From: Neocallimastix lanati (nom. inval.)
Taxonomy: Eukaryota > Neocallimastigomycota > Neocallimastigomycetes > Neocallimastigales > Neocallimastigaceae
Assembly: GCA_016946835.1 (NCBI GenBank)
Contig: JACVTC010000074.1
Span: 494,501 to 558,500 of the forward strand
DNA length: 64,000 nucleotides
Reading direction: 5' to 3'
Positions 33,845 through 46,509 of this stretch are shown in pieces (positions within the stretch are counted from its first letter, which is position 1; each line of letters begins with the position of its first letter). The translations under genes and the position numbers were made by a program. A model generated the notes under the pieces. That model had not been told where the DNA came from. It did not search any database and worked only from the letters and a program-made list of their open reading frames with translations.

Positions 33845-35430
33845 TTGAAATTTAAGTATACAAATAAATTAATCAAGTTGGAAGAATTGGATCTCATATT
33901 TCAAAATTTAAATCTTGAAGATCAAATGGAACAACAACCTAATCCAGCTCCTCAACTGAAGATTATCAACGACCCTCCCTTATTCTCTGGAACTACGAAA
34001 GACCTCGATGGATTTTTTGACAAGGATAAAGTTAGCTATCGAGGCAGATCCACGAAGGTTTCCCGATGATAGAAGGAAAGTCATGTTCGTTATCTCATAT
34101 TTTACTGGAAGAGCACTTAACTGGGCTTCTTGCTTGCGGGGGTATAATAACGAAGTTCTTAGAAACTATGAGAACTTCATTAATGAACTAAGAAGAAATT
34201 TTGGCGACCATGACATTGATGTTGCTGTCGCTAATGGGAAACTTAACAATATTCGTCAGTCCAAGTATGGCCACGTTATGGAATACATCACTGCATTCCA
34301 GAAGATAAGCCAATACTCGAACTTTAATGAGTCCGCAAAAATCTTTATGTATATTAAAGGACTCCATCCCAAGATGAGAGAACATTTAGCTCTCGTAAAT
34401 CCAAATCCCAACAACTTAGAGCAGCTATTTAGGGAATCTGTGAATATAGAAAGTCTTACCAAGAGAAATGACATCCAAGAATATTACTTAACTCATCAAG
34501 ACCGTAGAAGTTATAATCAAGACGATCCAATGGATGTGGATCTTTATCGCATTAAAAAAGGTCAAAAAGTCACAAGATATTTTCCATCACACAACAAGAA
34601 CTATATTGAAAACGAATCAAATATTGAAGAAAAAAGAAAGAAGAGACTATGTTTTAAATGTGGTGAAGATGGATACATGCAATTTAATTGTCCAAATAGA
34701 ATAAAACCAAAAAAACTTCAAAATAATCAATAAATGAAGATCCCTCTTCTTCTGCCACTTCTATATCTACCTCTTCTTCTGTTAGGAGAATTAAGAAAGT
34801 TGTAAAGTTTGATAATATCTACATAGTTTTGGATATTATTAAAAATGAATTCGATGAGGTTAAAGCAAAGGTTCTCATTGATTCCGGCTTTGATATTAAC
34901 TGTATACATCCAGAATTTGCTAGAGTGAATAACATTAAACTTATAAATATTGATAACTCCTTTAAAGTTGCTGGTTTGGGTTATGGTTTATCTACTGTGA
35001 AGAAAATTACCGAGAAATGTATTCTTCGTTTTAAGAATCATTATGAAATAATTCAATTACATTCTCTTCGTATCCATGATGTAGATATCATTTTAGGACT
35101 CTCTTGGATTGAAAAACATTCCCCTATTAACTACCATGATTCAAAGAAAATCTCTTTCAGTTCAGGATACTGTGCTCGACACTGTAATGTAGGAAAAAGA
35201 AATAGAAAAAACAAGAATAAAAAGTAGTTAAACAAAATTTCTACTAAAGGAAAGGAACCATATGAAGAAGTTTCCTTAAAAAAGGAAAAAATTAATCCTA
35301 AGCGTAAGTATTCCTTTGAATCTGATTCCGACATGAATTCTGATGAAGAAATTACGATTAGAGGTCGTCGTACTCCTATTAAAACTTGTTGTGAAAAAGA
35401 AGAACTCAATGATTTAAAAATTTTTGTATA
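33845..35430 (+). pseudogene. Ty3/gypsy Gag and aspartic protease, truncated
   Basis: The Gag begins in one frame (PPLFSGTTKDLDGFFD) and shifts at about 34020 into a long frame (34008-34733) with the retrotransposon capsid signature (FTGRALNWA, NFINELRRNFGD, YIKGLHPKMREHL). It ends in a knuckle CFKCGEDGYMQFNC where the expected His is Tyr. A second frame (34829-35227) is a retropepsin: VLIDSGFDINCI (active-site DSG) and DVDIILGLSWIEKH. After about 35430 no RT, RNase H or integrase is found. Base composition is distinctly less AT-rich than the surroundings, which suggests a relatively young insertion. Confidence 0.9.
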
Positions 35431-35736
35431 ATTAATTATGATAGTGATGTAAATGATAGTTTTATGTTTGATAATAATGATGAAAAAATAATGAATTTAG
35501 TGATAGTAATAATATTAATTTAAATTATAAATAATAATAATATTTTTATTATATATTTAGAAGAAATTGACTATTTAATTTAATATATTTAATATTATAA
35601 TTAATAATATATATATGAATATTGAATAATATATGAATAAGAAATTATTTTAATTATTATTATTGACAGAAGAGATATTAAATTTAATATTAAATAATTA
35701 TTTAATAATAATATACAAATATGTTACTATATATAT
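35431..35736. other. AT-rich junction
   Basis: No gene is seen. It includes a run of Asp/Asn codons directly after the protease, probably decayed pol linker, then AT-rich spacer leading into the duplicated block. Confidence 0.45.
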
Positions 35737-35955
35737 TTGTTTTATATCATAATATTCTTAATATGCGCATCGATTTCTATACATTATTTATACTTAATGT
35801 ATAGAAATTTGAAAGGAAAACCTTTTTTTGTAATAAGAAAAAATTCAAAGAAAAAATTTGTATGGAAAGCCTATTTTGTAAAAAAAAAAAAATTAAAGAA
35901 TAGAAAAGGTAAAAAATTTTACTTAATTGATAGTAAAAATTTTCTATTGCTTTAA
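35737..35955 (+). CDS. Small Lys-rich protein with N-terminal membrane segment (doubtful)
   Basis: The 72-codon frame starts MFYIIIFLICASISIHYLY, a hydrophobic segment, and continues with two related basic stretches (GKPFFVIRKNSKKK and WKAYFVKKKKLKNRK). The corresponding positions in the other duplicated blocks (about 945-1040, 9800-9900, 48365-48420, 57655-57720) hold recognisably similar but interrupted sequence. It could be the least damaged copy of a small gene in the repeated unit, or chance. No family is recognised. Confidence 0.25.
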   Translation: MFYIIIFLICASISIHYLYLMYRNLKGKPFFVIRKNSKKKFVWKAYFVKKKKLKNRKGKKFYLIDSKNFLLL

Positions 35956-35989
35956 TTTTTATTTAGTTAAAAAAAAAAGGAAAAGAAAA

Positions 35990-37026
35990 AAAAATTTTTT
36001 TTATTTTGATTATTTTATTATAACTGATTAACAAATAAAAGAAATTTTTATAAAAAATTTTATGTTATATAAAAAGGAGATTCTAATTTTTTTTTAAAGA
36101 AGTCATATAACCCTGGTTCGAGGAAGTATGGTTGAAATTAATTTAATAACTTTATTAATATAAAGTTATATATTTTTGCTTAAGTTTAATAAAATATTAA
36201 ATAAAATTATAAATATATTTTAATTACAAATTAAATATAAATCAATATGTATTTTGAAAAAGCCACAAAAATATATAAAGACATATAATTTTATCTGTAC
36301 TTTAAATCTTTGTTAACAACTTTTTTATATTCCATATATAATTAATTTATTTTAATTAAAAATCATATTTAAAAATGACTGATTGCGATTAATTTTTCGC
36401 TTATAATGGTTCCAATTTCATAAAAAAAATAAAATAAATTTTTTTTTAATAAATTTTTATTTACTTTTTTATTTTATAAAATCAATAGATATATTATGTA
36501 TTATTTTAAATATTTAATTTTTTTTTTTTACTTTAATTATATTTTTTATTTGTCTAATTTTGTTCTAAATTTATTTTATTTTTAATTTTCTAACTTATAT
36601 TTATGTTCTTTTTAATTTTTTTTTGAGAAAAATTAAATATTATTATTAATATAAATTTTTTTTAATAATATAAATATATTTTATATTACTTTAATAAAAG
36701 AAAATTATTACTATTATTATTTAAAATTTCCATATTTAATTATTATATTTAATTTTTATATTTAATTTTATATTTAATTTTTATATTTAATTTTTTAATT
36801 TTTTTTTTTTTTTTTTGTTTGTTTTTGTTTTTGTTTTTGTTTTTGTTTTTGTTTTTGCTTTTGCTTTTGTTTTTGTTTTTGTTTTTGTTTTTGTTTTTGT
36901 TTTTGTTTTTGTTTTTGTTTTTGTTTTTGTTTTTGTTTTTGTTTTTGTTTTTGTTTTTGTTTTTGTTTTTGTTTTTGTTTTTGTTTTTGTTTTTGTTTTT
37001 GTTTTTGTTTTTGTTTTTGTTTTTGT

Positions 37027-37057
<31 letters not shown>

Positions 37058-37670
37058 GTTTTTTTTGTTTTTTTTTTATTCTTTTTTTTATATTTTAAAA
37101 TAATCAAATCAAATTATTAATTTAAATTAAATTTTAAATTAACTTTATAATAATAAATTTAAAATTTATTCCTTTTATTAATTATTTTAATATAATTTAT
37201 TTTATAGGAATATTGTTACTTTAAAAATATTATTTTGTTTTTAATTTAAATCAAATTTTAAATTAACTTTATAATAGCAAATTAAAAATTTAACTATATT
37301 GTTAAGTATTTTTTTTATTATGGCTATCAATAATATATTTTATTGATTTTATTTTTTATAAAAATAAGCATTGATAAATGATATATTTGTTATTGAAAAT
37401 TTCAATATTTATATAAAATTTAATAATTTTTGATTTGATAAATATTATAAATTATATTTTATGATTTTTTTTTTAAAAAAAAAAAATAAAAAATAAAAAA
37501 TAACTTTTTATCTATTATTTTTTATTATTATCAATATTTTTTATTTTCTAATTTTGCTTTTTAATTATATTTTAAAAATATATTTCTAGATATATATATA
37601 GATATTAATTAAATTTATTATACTGTATATCAAATTTTAAAATTTAAAATGATTTTTTTCCTTTATTGAT
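35990..37670. repeat. 3' flank of protease copy C, duplicated at 22075-23458
   Basis: It is homologous to the sequence downstream of B2 throughout, including the ATGACTGATTGC segment. It differs mainly by the huge (TTTTG)n expansion at 36818-37055. Confidence 0.85.
36818..37055. repeat. (TTTTG)n microsatellite, about 47 units
   Basis: This is a nearly pure TTTTG array with two TTTTGC variants near the left end. The same position in the paralogous flanks has only TTTTGTTTTGTTTTG (about 2968-2983) or less, so the array expanded after duplication. Apparent Phe/Val, Phe/Leu or Lys/Thr frames across it are repeat artefacts. Confidence 0.97.
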
Positions 37671-37673
37671 TAA

Positions 37674-40600
37674 TTAATTTGGAATACCACACCAATGACC
37701 ATCTTCAGCACCCCATTGACCATCTTTATCTACATATACTACATTGTTAGTTTTCATACAACATGGATATCCTATAGTAATGAAATTTTAGTTATAATTT
37801 AATATTTATTTAATTATTTTAATTTTATAGATATATATAGAAATATATATATTTATTATAATATACCCAATGAAATGGACCAGCACTATATGATAAGCAA
37901 TAAAGAAAAAATTATAAAACTATTAGTATTTGTCAATTTATCAACTTTTATTTTATATTACATTATTTATAAAATATAAAATTTTAATTCCAATACTAAA
38001 ACTCTAATAAAAATTAATATAAAAATATTTATTAAATTAAAAAAAAATTTTTTTTTTTTATTTTTTTTAATATACAATACAATAAAACAAAAATCTTTAT
38101 TTTCATATCCCCAGTTTCCTGATACATCAGTTGTAACAACTTCTTTTGTTTTTAAACAGCACGGATAACCTATTAAATTAAAGGGATAAAAAAAGTATTG
38201 TTAGTTATTTTTTTAATAAATAAAAATAAAAACAAAACCAAAAACAAAATTAAAAATAATAATAAAAATATAAATAAAATAAATTATTATAAATATTTAC
38301 CACTTGGATGAAAGCACTTAATTATTATATTTAAAGTTTAAAATGATTTTATATATTTAATATTTATATTTAAAATATTTATTTATAAGTATTATTAATA
38401 TATGTATTTATATATTATTTATATATATATTTTATTATTTTTTTAAATTATGAATTATTCAATAGATAATACTACTTACGCCTTTGGAACATTTCTTTTT
38501 ATTATTAGTATAATTTTTATGAATAGGATCCATTAAAACAGAGTATCTCTTATTTTCTTCATATATAACATAAGGTAATTGTTTGCATTTATTACTATTA
38601 ATTATTTTACATTTTTTTTCTAATTCTTTTTCATTGATATTATCAGGGATACTATCTTGATGACATTCCATATAAGTATCTATAATATCTTTCAATCTTA
38701 CATTATTATATCTTAAAGTTGAATTAAGATATGTTGTTTTATTATAATTATCAATAAATCCAAATGATTTATATTTCTTTGCAATGGAACAGACAGATTG
38801 ATTAGCAAATTGACGTTTATAGAATGTTTGACATTTATCTGATTTAAATGTTTCTCCTTTACTTAAAATTTCACTATTTTTCATATTTTTAAATTCAAAT
38901 TGGCATTCCTCATTCTCTTTAACTTCTTTTTCGCATTCTTCAATCGCCTTTTCTACAGTGGTACAATATCCAAATTCACTTTGACATCCATTTTCAATGA
39001 GACATTTCTCCCAAGGATCATTTTCGAAAGAAATGCATTCTCCTTCCTTAGAACAACATCCACTAGAACAAGAGGCATTTACTCCTTCACCACAACATTA
39101 GTATCATCTGGTGAATAAATACTACGCTTACCATTATTAACAAAATAATTAGGAGTATTAAAGGTTTTACTATATCCTAAATTATTAATAGTATCTTTGA
39201 AAGATAATTGTAGTAACTTTTCTTTCATTGTTTCAGTGGTGTAATTATCTGGAAATTCAGACATAATTAATGCGGCAATGCCTACTACAATAGGAGCTGA
39301 ACATGAAGTTCCTCCAGTTTCAATAAATGATTCACCACTTCCATCTGTGAAATTAGCAAATATATCAACACAATCTCCGTAATTAGAATTATATGTTTTA
39401 AAATAACCATTTTCATTAATATCCGTGGTTATACCTCCAACAGTAATAGATTTACGATATCCTGAAAAAGACTCGAAATTTGGATTTTCTTTACTCTCAC
39501 ATATATTTCTATTTTCGTTACCGGCAGCATCAATAATAACAATTCCTTTTTTATTTAAAGATTTAAGCATACCATTAACCAAATCCAAATAGTACGGCCA
39601 TCTTAAAGATAAATTAACAACTGTTTTATGAGGAATAGCATGATCTCTAATATAACCTAATGCATAATAGGTGGAAATTAAAGTATCATCACAGGTAATC
39701 ATGTGTAAATTGGCTTTTTTTAGCTACTCCACTATACTTTCCTCCTGCAACTGATAAATCCATAATTCCATGTCCTGGATAATAACCTTCCTTATAGGTA
39801 CAATTATTTTTTTGTTCTTCTGTGGTTTCATTAATTCCAGTTTCTGTAGCTAAGGCATCACAAGTTACTGTTCTTTCATAAGGTGTTCCTTCATAAGTAT
39901 CAAAATCAATATGGTCAACTATTAAACCTCCATCAATGGCATAAATATCAATTCCTTGACCTGCAGAACTTGGATAATAATAATTATTATCAATACGTTT
40001 ACATTCATAATAATAAGGTGATTGAGATATTAATTGTAAATAATTAAAATTGGAGACATTTGAAAATTCTTGAACACTGACTTCCTTCCAACCAGTTTCT
40101 CTCTGGATAGCTTCAATATTATAATATTTAGTTTCATCATATTTACTAAAATTTTCTTCACTTCTTTTATTCAAATTAAGTTTTACTTCTACAGGAGTAT
40201 CCATTTGGGCATTTCCAATAATATTTAATTTTTCATTTTTTTTACAGTATAATACATTTTTCATATTACAAACAATTTTTGCAGTTTCTTCTGAGAGATA
40301 AGCACTTACAAGTTTGTAATTTAGAACATCAGTAATATGCATAACCAAGTTTGATTCAAATGGAATATAGTCAGAAGAAGTAGAATTATCAGATTTATTT
40401 AACTCCAATGAGCGTTTATAAAATCTATTGTTTTGTTTATTTAAGAATAAAAATTTTTTTCTTTGTTCATTACGTTTTTCCTTCGGAAGAGACTCTAATT
40501 CATCAAGTTTTTTATCTAATTCACTATTTTCTAAGATATAGGATTCTTTCTTTTTTTCAATGACATCATAGATATCGTTCATTCTATCATTGACTAATTC

Positions 40601-40756
40601 ATCAATTTTATTTCGAACTGTTTAACTATCTTCATTATAATATTTATCCGATTTATTTCTTAAAATAGCCACAATATAATAAGAATTTTCAGAATAAACG
40701 AAAGACACGTAGTTCAAAAAAACTAGAACTATTAATATAAAAAAATAATTATTCAT
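37674..40756 (-). pseudogene. Subtilisin-like protease with two dockerins, copy C (full length, disabled)
   Basis: Exons are 38480-40756, 38301-38316 (16 nt), 38081-38169 (89 nt), 37867-37885 (19 nt) and 37674-37771 (98 nt). The signal peptide start at 40756 and all domains are present: prodomain, S8 domain (Asp in AIDGG, His in PGHGIMD, Ser in GGTSCSAP), hevein-like module, Cys-rich region, dockerin 1 (CFHPSGYPCC ... WGYENKDFCFI) and dockerin 2 (CWSISLGYPCC ... [13 protein letters not shown]). Four lesions separate it from B1/D: a TAA replacing Gln of SQTV (about 40622-40624); one extra T near 39715-39722 shifting the frame after the His motif; a 21-nt in-frame deletion removing PVEVTCA before NFTDG; and a 4-nt deletion near 39092 at the first Cys of the chitin-binding module. 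It is a pseudogene unless stops are bypassed. Confidence 0.92.
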
Positions 40757-40974
40757 TTTATTTGTTAATCTTTTAATAATTATTATTATTATAGTATTAT
40801 TTTAGTTCATAAATATTTGAAATTTATTTTTAATTTAATATTTATAATATTTCTAATATTATAAAATATCTTTTAATTTATATTATTTTAAATATTATTA
40901 ACATTAAAATTTTTTTTTTTTTAAAAGTTTGTTTAAAAAAGAAATAAAAAAAAAAAAGATAAATATTTTAGTAT

Positions 40975-40981
40975 TTATATA
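40975..40981 (-). promoter_or_regulatory. TATA box upstream of protease copy C
   Basis: The minus strand reads GAGTATATAAATA, 219 bp upstream of the ATG, at the same distance as in copy D. It marks the shared promoter though the gene itself is broken. Confidence 0.6.
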
Positions 40982-40999
40982 CTCACCAAATAAATTTAA

Positions 41000-41520
41000 A
41001 AAATACGTATTATAATTATTATTTTTTTTTATTATTATATTTTTATAATTAAAAGATAAAAAAGAAAATTCCTTTTATTCTTTTATTGCTATTAATTCTT
41101 TTAGTAAAAAAAAAAAAAAACAAAAAAAATTAAAATTTAAAATTTTAATGGAAAATTTAAGGTAACACAAAAAATGATAAAAAAAAATTTTATTTTTTTT
41201 CATTGGAACTAAAATATTAAAAAAAAAAAATTTGTTAAGAAACAATAATAAAAAAAAATTTGAAATTATTATATATTATTTTATTAATAAAAAAATTTTA
41301 TATTTAATTTATTTATTATTTATTATTCAATTATTTATTAATAAATACTCTTTTTATTATTTAATTATTTATTATTATTTTTCAATTATTATTTATTCAA
41401 TTATTTATTATTTATTATTTATTATTTATTATATATTATTTATTATATATTATTTATTATTTAATTATTTATTATTTTTTATTATTTATTAATTATTACT
41501 TATATAATTAAATTATTACT
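41000..41520. repeat. GGTAACAC module and short heptamer array upstream of copy C
   Basis: It contains GGTAACACAAAAAATGATAA, GAAACAATAATAAAAAAAAA and a TTTATTA-type array, as upstream of B1. No gene is supported in it. Confidence 0.75.
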
Positions 41521-41739
41521 TTTTTTTTTAATTTTTATTTATATATAAAATTTTTAAAATAACTAATTTATAAATTGTTGAACTTATAATAAATTATTAA
41601 ATATTAAAAAATAAATTAATAAAAAAATAAAATATTATTTACTTTTTTTTTTTATTTTTTACTTTTTTTTTTTAATAAAAAAAATATAAATATATAGATT
41701 TTTATTATTTTTTAATATTTAAATCATTGATTTATAAAT

Positions 41740-42540
41740 ATTATTCAAAGGTTCTTTCCAATTATGATTGGTTTATACTTTAGAAAATAAAATTATTTAG
41801 AAATATTAATCTTTTCTTTAAGAAGTCAGTTTGTTAAAATTATTAGAATAATTTTAAATTATTAAAATAATATATATTTTTATAATAAACTTTTGAATTT
41901 TTTAATAAAAAATAAAGTTATTTATAATAAATAATTATAATTAATAATAGTAAAAAGTAATTAATAAAATATATTTTGCGTCTTTTTCATTATTACTTAC
42001 AATATTTATATTAATATTGATTCTATGATAAATTCTAATAAAAGATAAAAATTTATTGATACTTCCTATTCCTATCTCTCTCTGTACTAAATAAATTTAA
42101 ATATTAAATAATAAATATATAAAGTATATTTGTTTTGTAATATCTAACTTTATTTGATATTTTTAAAAGCTTAATTAGTTTAACTTTTAGTTCTAGTTTT
42201 ATAGGCCATTAAGTAACATTTAATTATTATAATTATTATTATTTAAAGTAATTTCTCAATAAACCCTAATTTCTCAATAATTCTCAAAAATTTACATTTT
42301 ACAAAGTTTTCTTCATAATTTTTAAACTATAATTTTATATTATTAAACTTTTGGATAATTTTTCAATTTATAATATCTGTAACTTTAAATAATAATAAAT
42401 TAAAATATATATAATAAAGTTTCATTCCATGATAATCTAAAATTAATATTATTTTTAATTTATTATTATTTAAAGTTTCATTCCATGATAATTTCTAAAA
42501 AAAAAAAATTTTAAAATATTTTTGTTTAATTATTATTAAA
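41740..42540. repeat. Upstream segment duplicated at 53100-53990
   Basis: Shared landmarks are TTTTTAATATTTAAATCATT, AAGTAATTTCTCAATA, ATACATTTTACAAAGTTTTC-like and a TTTCATTCCATGATAATTTC direct repeat. It lies on the 5' side of copy C, as the partner lies 5' of copy D, extending the duplicated unit by more than 1 kb. It carries the empty site for the SINE-like insertion at 53565. Confidence 0.8.
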
Positions 42541-43009
42541 TGATATAAAATGAAATATTCAAACCTTAATTAATATAAAATAGTTATTATTATTCAAACA
42601 TAAATTTATGATATAAATCAAATTTAAAGGGGAGTGTGCATTTCGAAAATTTTTATTACATAAATTTGTATTTTGTTGTATGGCTTAAATATTTTTAATT
42701 TTAAGCCACTTAATTTTATTGAAATTTTAATGAATAAAAATTAATTAATTAAATAAATAAAATTACAATTCTCAAAAATTTTCAAACACGTAATTTTATG
42801 TGGGGCGTATATCTAATTGTATCATAGTTTTGTGGCTTTTTTCTACAATTTTTTAAAAGCCATATATTCACAATATGGCGTGAATAATAAATGTGGTGAT
42901 ATTTTATGACGAAATTTTATAAGCCACTAAGAATTTGGCGAAATTCAACTGGACGAAATTCAACTTTTGGCGAAATACAACACTTCAATAAATAATAATT
43001 AGGTTAGGT

Positions 43010-43560
43010 ATTTCTATTTAACATTAAAAAATTAAAAAAAAAAAAGTTTTCTTATTTATTATTTTTATTTTAACATTGAAAAATAAAATAAAAATAAATA
43101 AACATTTAATTTTTTAATGCTTAAAAAATAAAATAAAAATAAATAAACATTTTATTTTTTAATGTTTAAAAAAAAAAAAAAAATAAGAAATAAGAAAACT
43201 TTTTTTATAAACATTGAAAAATAAAATAAAAATAAATAAACATTTTATTTTTTAATGTTTAAAAAATAAAAAAAAAATAAGAAATAAGAAAACTTTTTTT
43301 TAAACATTGAAAAATAAAATAAAAATAAATAAACATTTTGTTTTTTAATGTTTAAAAAATAAAAAAAAAAATATGAAATAAGAAAACATTTTTTTTAAAC
43401 ATTGAAAAATAAAATAAAAATAATAAGAAAACTTTTTTTTAAACATTAAAAAATAAAATAAAAATAATAAGAAAACTTTTTTTTTAAACATTAAAAAATA
43501 AAATAAAAATAAATAGAAATTTATTTTTTAAGCATTAAAAAATAAAAAAAAAATAAAATA
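43010..43560. repeat. Tandem repeat of about 60-110 bp units in MULE 2
   Basis: Repeated AACATTGAAAAATAAAATAA, AAATAAACATTTTATTTTTT and AATAAGAAAACTTTTTTT segments occur in five to six imperfect copies between the subterminal region and the transposase. They are noncoding. Confidence 0.8.
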
Positions 43561-43756
43561 AAAAATAAAAAATAAAAATAAAAATAAATAAATAAAATAG
43601 TAAATAAAGAAATAATAAATAATTAATAATTAAATAATTATTTAAATAATTATACAATTAATTAAAAAAAGGTTTATTATTTTAAATATTAAAAAAAAAA
43701 GTTTCAAAGCATTTAAAAATATATTAAAATATTTTATTGAAAAATTTTAATTATCA

Positions 43757-45197
43757 ATGGAAGACAATATAAAAATTGAAATAATAAGTGAAACAAATCG
43801 AGGAAATGAACAAATTATTATTAATAAAAAACACAAATTTAATTTTTCATTTCAAAGGAAAGATAAATCAAAAATTTATAGATGCACTGAAATATAAGAC
43901 TTTAAATAAATGTAAATCTTTAATTATTTTAAATGATAAAAAGGAGGTTTTAAAATATAAAAGTTTACATAACCATCTCGAAAAAGAAATTGATGTATCT
44001 ATTATCAGTAGCAAAGCATAAAATTAAGGAAGAAATTAAGAAAAATTCAATTCCTATGGATATAAAACCTAAACATATATTTAATGCCGTTTCTCAAGAA
44101 ATGGGACTTATATGTCCCGAATATAGTACAATTAGATCCCAAATAATAAGAAATATAAATAAACAATTTCCTCCAAACATAAAAAGTTTTGATGATATTC
44201 CCATTGAATCAAAATATTATAAAACGAAAAGAAATGAAAATTTTATGATATTTAAAAATACTGATCTAATAATCTTTCAATCACCATTCCAAGCATATTT
44301 ATTTTCGAATTATCATAAAAATATATTTGCGGACGGTACATTTTATGCAGCACCGAAATTTAGTTATCAGTTATTTATAACAAGAACTTATGTTGGGGAA
44401 TTTAATATGTTTTACACTACTTCCATTTCTATATTAAAAAATAAAAAACAATCTACATATGAAACATTATTTAAAGAATTAAAAAAAATGTAAATAAATT
44501 TAGGAGTAATACATTAATTACTACAATTAATTTTCATTGTGATTTTGAACAAGGTATATCTAATGCCGCAAAAAAAGTTTTTCCCAATATAAATATTAAA
44601 TATTGTGTTTGGCATTACAAAAGATCATTAGAAAAACAAAAAAAATATATCATGTTATCATGAAGTGAAGAATAATAATGATGTATATATTTATTATAAA
44701 GCTATTTCGAACTTACCGTTTATAAACCTTAACTATATATTTGATATTTATATTATAATAAAAAGAATTTGTCAAAAAAAAAAGTATAATAATTTTCTGC
44801 AATTTTTAGAATATTTTAATAAAAATTATTTACTTAAGTATAATGGTAATAATTGGAATTATTATGAAAATATAGAGCATTTAACAAACAATGCATCAGA
44901 ATCTTATAATAGCTACTTAAATAATATATTTCCAAATAAACCTTTATTTTATAAATTAATATATATATTAAAAGAAGAAGAAAACTTATCTTATAATGAT
45001 TATCAAAGGAGAACTAAAGGAAATTGGAAAAAAAAGTAAAAAATATTTAGTGCAACTGATGAAATTAAAATTTTAATTGAAAATTACAAAGGTAAGGAAA
45101 TAAATTTATTTTGTAATGGATGCAACAAAAATGAATTATTTAAATTATGGAAAGAATGTTTAATTGATTTAAACGATATAAATATTAATTTAAAATA
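43757..45197 (+). pseudogene. FLYWCH/MULE transposase of MULE 2, frameshifted
   Basis: The start at 43757 gives MEDNIKIEIISETNRGNEQ. The FLYWCH-like finger (YRCTE, NKCKSLIIL, HNH) is split by frameshifts near 43888 and 44005. The transposase core is open at 43990-44493 with NIFADGTFYAAP. A one-base loss near 44490 is followed by FHCDFEQGISNAA and YCVWHYKRSLE. The C-terminal part is open at 44665-45039 (TNNASESYNSYL), then continues after an A-run shift to 45197. Only about five small indels separate it from a continuous frame, so it is younger than the copy at 6222. Confidence 0.9.
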
Positions 45198-45377
45198 AAT
45201 AATCTTAATTTAAAAAAATGCTAGAAAAATACAAATTTATTTACCTATTGTGTTTATTTAATAATCTTAATAGAAATTATCTTTTAGTTATTTTTATTAA
45301 TTTATAACTAAAACCGATTTATTTGATACTAGTTAAAATTTTATTAATATCAATATCAATATTATATAATTATAAAT

Positions 45378-46002
45378 TGTAAAGATTTAATAAATCTTTA
45401 ATACATTAAATAGCTTAATTTTTCATACAATTAATTTATTTAATGTATATGAATTATTTTTTTAATATAAAATTTATTGAAATAAAATTTAATTATTTTT
45501 TTAATTGAAAATATTTTTTAATTAGTTTAGTTAATTTAGTTTAGTTTTAAATAGTTAAATATTAATTTAGGAATAATCTTAAATAGTTAATATTTATAAA
45601 AATAGTTTTTCAATATTAAATATATAATTAAAATTATTATAAGTATTAAAATAATAAATAAAATAAAGAGTTTAAAAAATTAATTTTAGTTTTAGTAAAT
45701 TAATAAATAATAAAAAATTATTAATTAAAAAACCTTTTGTTTATAAATAAATAGTTTTATATATATTATTAAATAACATCATATATTAATATTGTAATAA
45801 GAAAAAATATAAATACATGTAATTTTTCTTAATTTAATCGATGTATTAGTTATTAACTATTTTACAGTTAATAACATAAAAGAAGTTTATAATTAATAAA
45901 AGAATTTATTAATAAAAGAAATTACTTTAATTTTATTTGTTTAAATTGTAGTGTTTTTTTTTATTGTTATAATCTGTTTTTTTTATTGACGGATTCATTA
46001 CA
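45378..46002 (+). mobile_element. Solo LTR family 4 nested in MULE 2
   Basis: It starts TGTAAAGATTTAATAAATCT and ends CGGATTCATTACA, with TAAAT on both sides (45373-45377, 46003-46007). The target was a short ATTTTATTAATATCAATATC tandem repeat that resumes after the insertion. It matches 32800-33414. Confidence 0.92.
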
Positions 46003-46509
46003 TAAATTTTATTAATATCAATATCAATATTATATAATTAAAAATTTTATTAATATCAATATCAATATTATATTATTATAAATTTTATTAATATCAATAT
46101 ACTTTTCAAAATTAATTATGTTATTAAAAATATTAAATTCAATAAAAGATTTTTATTATTTTATTAAAATTATAATTGTTATTATTATATTTTAATAATA
46201 ATTGATTCATATTGATCAAACATTATAAATATTACTATGCAAATAATTAATTATTTTAATAGGATCAATTATTCAACTCTTATTGTTTTAATTTTTAATT
46301 CTTATATCATTTAAATTAATATATATATATCGTTTATGAAAATATGAATTATAAATAATTAAAATTATTTACTTTTCATTTAAATTTTTTTATTTACTAT
46401 AATAAAATATAATAATTAAAAGACAAACGTTATTATAACTAAATTTTTTTTTTTAGAAAAATAAATGAAAAAAAATTAAAATATATAAGATTCCTATATA
46501 TATAAAATA

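Noticed and set aside
36787-37120. Repeated Lys-Thr, Phe-Val and Phe-Leu frames over 90-106 codons in three frames
   Set aside because: All arise from the (TTTTG)n microsatellite, which is open in several frames by construction.
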